NCBI RefSeq assembly: GCF_002127325.2
Contig: NC_035449.2
Coordinates: forward strand, 143,816,946-143,880,945
DNA length: 64,000 nt
Direction of reading: 5' to 3'
From: Helianthus annuus
Taxonomy: Eukaryota > Streptophyta > Magnoliopsida > Asterales > Asteraceae
How positions within the stretch are numbered: position 1 is the first letter of the stretch; the number at the start of each line of letters is the position of its first letter. Below the pieces are notes generated by a model. The model saw only the letters and a list, made by a program, of their open reading frames with translations. It was not told the origin of the DNA and did not search any database. Positions 61,601 through 64,000 of the stretch are shown here, one piece after another. The position numbers and the translations under genes were made by a program.

Positions 61601-63596
61601 TAAAAAAAACAAAAGTCATAGTTACTGTAGCGATGTAGTCAACAAATTACATATATAATAATTTTTTAAAAGTTACCTAACCCATACCAAAAAAAATTGA
61701 CCCGCCCATTTTGCCACATATTTTAACCAACTAATAACATTTTACCAGTAATGGCTTCAAGAACGACATCTAAACAATCAATTCCAGCTGCAACAACTGA
61801 AGTAACGTTCCCACCACCCGAACTTCCGGTACGTATTTGATAGTTCGCCATGCAGCCTTCCTGCAGCCCAATCAGGGCTTTTTTAATAGACTGCACTGCG
61901 GAAGATACGTACAACTCCGATGGTTTGCTGACATAAACCTTAAACGACAACCTTAACCTGCTTTTGAAATCATCTAAGCTAGAATACGCAAATTCAGGAT
62001 CATTCACCGTCTTTGTACTTTCAGTCTCATGAGATTCCAAAGTAGCTCGTTTTTGTTGTAACGAAATACATTTCCCGAGAGCCTTCAAGTGCAAATTAAC
62101 CAACTTTTCGTAAACGTTTGTGGACAAAGTAGGATTCGTTGAACTAAGATGATTCGCCAGTTCTTCTAGAAACTTCCCAATCCCATCTAAGAACACGAAC
62201 GTAAACTCTGGCGGTGTTTCTGGCTTGTTTGAGTACTCCAATAACAAAAATTCTGCCATTCCTATAAATATATTAACCAAATTTGTTGACAATGAAGTTT
62301 TCGTTTGTAAATTCAACTTGAGAACGGTGGAATATGCGATAAATAGCTGTCGGAAGAAATACGCTTCTTCAAGGTTTTCTCCGGCTAAAAGTTTGTTAAC
62401 AAGGACGTTGCTTATATGCACCGAGCCCATATTCACGTCTTCTATATGGAACCTTCTAGAAGCTTCAAGTAGCTTATCGTCTTGCAGAACCAACTCACAC
62501 AAAAACTTCTGTACAAAAGTTGTGAATGTATCGATGCAGAGTTTCAGTTTGTCAATGGGCTTAAACTCTCTTCTTAAAAATATGGCTTTTAAATTAATAT
62601 TACGTGCGTCCATGTGGCATAGAGAAGATGAGAGGCCCCACAAAAATCCCTGAAAGCAAGCGATAATAGAAGAAAGCTTCAGAAGACGGCTTCTAGAAGT
62701 TTTTTCGCTTTTATCAGTAAGCATGGTTTGTGCGTGATCTTTTAACGCCTCGGCTACATGTATCACAAAGTTGCTTGCGTCAACACTATCTTCTTGATCA
62801 AATGTGGGTTCGGTTTTCTGCTGGAACGGTTTCCTAGAGGATATAAGATGATGACTTGCATGGACAAAACTACCCTTGGTGAGTGTCAAAAACACATATG
62901 ATGTGTAATCCATGAGCGAAAACATCAGATCGTTCACATGGGTGTTTTCGTCTTTTGAAAACACATGTTGCACCGAGTGTAACGACTCTAAAAGCCATAA
63001 AGCAGGAAACTTGCCGTCAAAGTGTATGGCCCCAAGTGAGTTTTGACTGGATTCGATATTATTTTCACAATACGTAACCATTAAGTTTTTTAGTGTTCTT
63101 CGGCAGCAAAGAAAGAGCCGTAAGAGCTTATAATGGTCATGCGATGAACGATCATCATTATCACCTAATAAAGCGCCAACTATAAACCTTGAACAAAAAA
63201 AAGAGCATGTTAGATATGTGACTTGAATACAAGTTAGAAGGGTAGAAGTGTCTTTTCACATATTGTAAGAAAGAGGAGTTACCTTTCAAGGTTTAATATA
63301 CACGTTGCATATAGAGAGAATGATTTGGAACTTATACATTGTTTTGGCATCCAAGAGAGAAAATCGAATGAAGCTTCGCAGACTGTATATATCTTCTCAA
63401 CCGATGGATCAACTTCTTGCTCACTGCCAACTTTCTTGATATTACTTGAAACAACTGACCGGTTTTTGAGAGAACTCAACACGTCGGGCCAGTTAGGATG
63501 TGCTTGCAATTCAATATCGACTCCGTTACAAAATAATGGTGACACCAACTCCTTCAGGAACTTACAAAAACTTGATGCCATATGCTTCCAAACAAA
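58668..63596 (-). CDS. URB2: URB2/NPA2-family nucleolar protein, 3' seven exons
   Basis: Exons, all GT-AG with matching phases: 63596-63283, 63187-61746, 60636-60249, 59674-59512, 59427-59324, 58935-58844, 58744-58668; together 2,580 nt, 859 residues to the stop. The C-terminal third is the conserved Urb2 domain: RKGLSTVKTDILGSV, MCIEVLTKVSGKHALYQMD, HVAQALSIPSTLFQ, IRQQKDVIGQDRR, SGYGPLKAGIRREIDEALRP, then LHTVLGGEGPCRNTL and NFQYEGKV. The last exon is easy to miss: reading on through the donor at 58843 gives a false stop two codons later. The family acts in the nucleolus in 60S pre-rRNA processing (27S stage in yeast). Plant members are roughly twice this long as I recall, so the 5' half should lie right of 64000. 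The first visible exon starts at an acceptor (TAG, 63597-63599), preceded by an in-frame stop. Confidence 0.88.
59832..60106. mobile_element. 275-bp foldback element in a URB2 intron
   Basis: Near-perfect inverted repeat: arms 59832-59957 and 59981-60106, about 125 bp each, loop about 23 bp. Outer ends GGAAAAATTACAA / TTGTAATTTTTCC. Flanks attattataaa and attattaaaa look like an imperfect target duplication of about 9 bp, which would suit a Mutator-like MITE, but that is uncertain. Confidence 0.8.
60950..61620. repeat. Diverged repeats in a URB2 intron
   Basis: Three to four degenerate copies of a unit of 100-200 bp with 'cgtaaaccaacttgaattta' and 'taccgacacgtacataaa', starting near a ccctgcgttgcgggg motif at about 61006. 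It lies in the 1.1-kb intron 60637-61745. Class unknown; no coding potential. Confidence 0.6.
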
Positions 63597-63707
63597 CTAA
63601 TTACAAAAACCATGTGAAAATATGAGATTCGGTTATTATTCAAATACTGAGACTGATGAGGAAATAAAAAAGTAACCAGAGTTTGGAGACTTTAATCCAT
63701 TTCTTAG

Positions 63708-64000
63708 TTGTCAATAGAGAATAGCGGACGATAGTGTCACGCTACCTATAAATATGCTACGTAGCGATAGCAACGAAATAACGCCCGCTATTTCATGTTT
63801 AGCGATAAAGGGGTAGAAATTAAAAAAAAGTGCTATTATCATGTATAAATTGTTAAAATACGCTATTTCAGGAATAAAAGTGCTAAAAATACCCTAAAAT
63901 AGTGAAGATTGCTATTTTCTAAAAAAATGAACGAAATTCAAATAAAAAAAAAATTCACTATTTTCACGCTATTTAGTCGCTAACCATGGAATAGCGCCAA
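63708..64000. repeat. AATAGCG-rich repeat upstream of the URB2 exons
   Basis: Many copies of AATAGCG / CGCTATT in both orientations (for example 63721, 63770, 63790, 63853, 63968, 63990), consistent with a palindromic MITE or nested copies cut by the window edge. No exon recognised. Confidence 0.5.

Noticed and set aside
63600..63710. A further URB2 exon around 63672-63697 (KWIKVSKL-like)
   Set aside because: The possible acceptor and donor give a phase that does not match the next exon, and the alternative frame has a stop.

Overview
This window is plant nuclear DNA, almost certainly from a flowering plant with a large genome. About the first 55 kb is a stack of LTR retrotransposons inserted into one another. 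The last 9 kb is older AT-rich DNA carrying the 3' part of a conserved housekeeping gene, URB2. The repeat style suggests an Asteraceae-like eudicot, but that family-level guess is weak.

Nearly all the retrotransposons belong to one Ty3/gypsy group, the Tat lineage. They encode RT, RNase H, a second 'archaeal-type' RNase H and integrase, and carry an extra gene in antisense between pol and the 3' LTR. I number them R1 to R11 from the left. R1 (-) is inserted in the pol of R2 (-), and R2 in the 3' region of R3 (+ fragment). R4 (-, 7565-39120) contains R5 (-, 7747-18424, target duplication ATATG) and R6 (+, 26504-37238, target duplication CATAT). R4 sits in R7 (+, 3' half only), R7 sits in the integrase of R8 (+, 3' part only), and R8 abuts R9 (-, old remnant). 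R9 is also split by R10, an Athila-like solo LTR (47901-53447, duplication GGTAC), which is itself split by the internally deleted R11 (-).

R6 is the youngest and best preserved copy. Its two 718-bp LTRs differ at one position, its gag-protease and pol frames are open, and only its antisense gene is broken. R7 carries the only intact antisense gene in the window, a spliced 450-residue protein.

A typical member has an LTR of about 700 bp and a primer site matching tRNA-Lys(CTT). Gag-protease ends at a UAG in a leaky CAA-UAG-CAA-YYA context, exactly 27 nt before the in-frame start-like codon of pol. A 3' region with a 'gggcttgtccccag' tandem array and conserved hairpins follows, then the antisense four-exon gene with its own TGACGTCA + TATA promoter, then the polypurine-like tract and 3' LTR.

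Right of 54957 lies AT-rich DNA, a decayed LINE split by a 702-bp hAT-type MITE (8-bp target duplication), then seven exons (minus strand) of URB2, a nucleolar ribosome-biogenesis gene whose 5' part runs beyond the window or is absent. Its introns hold a 275-bp foldback element and a repeat-rich stretch.
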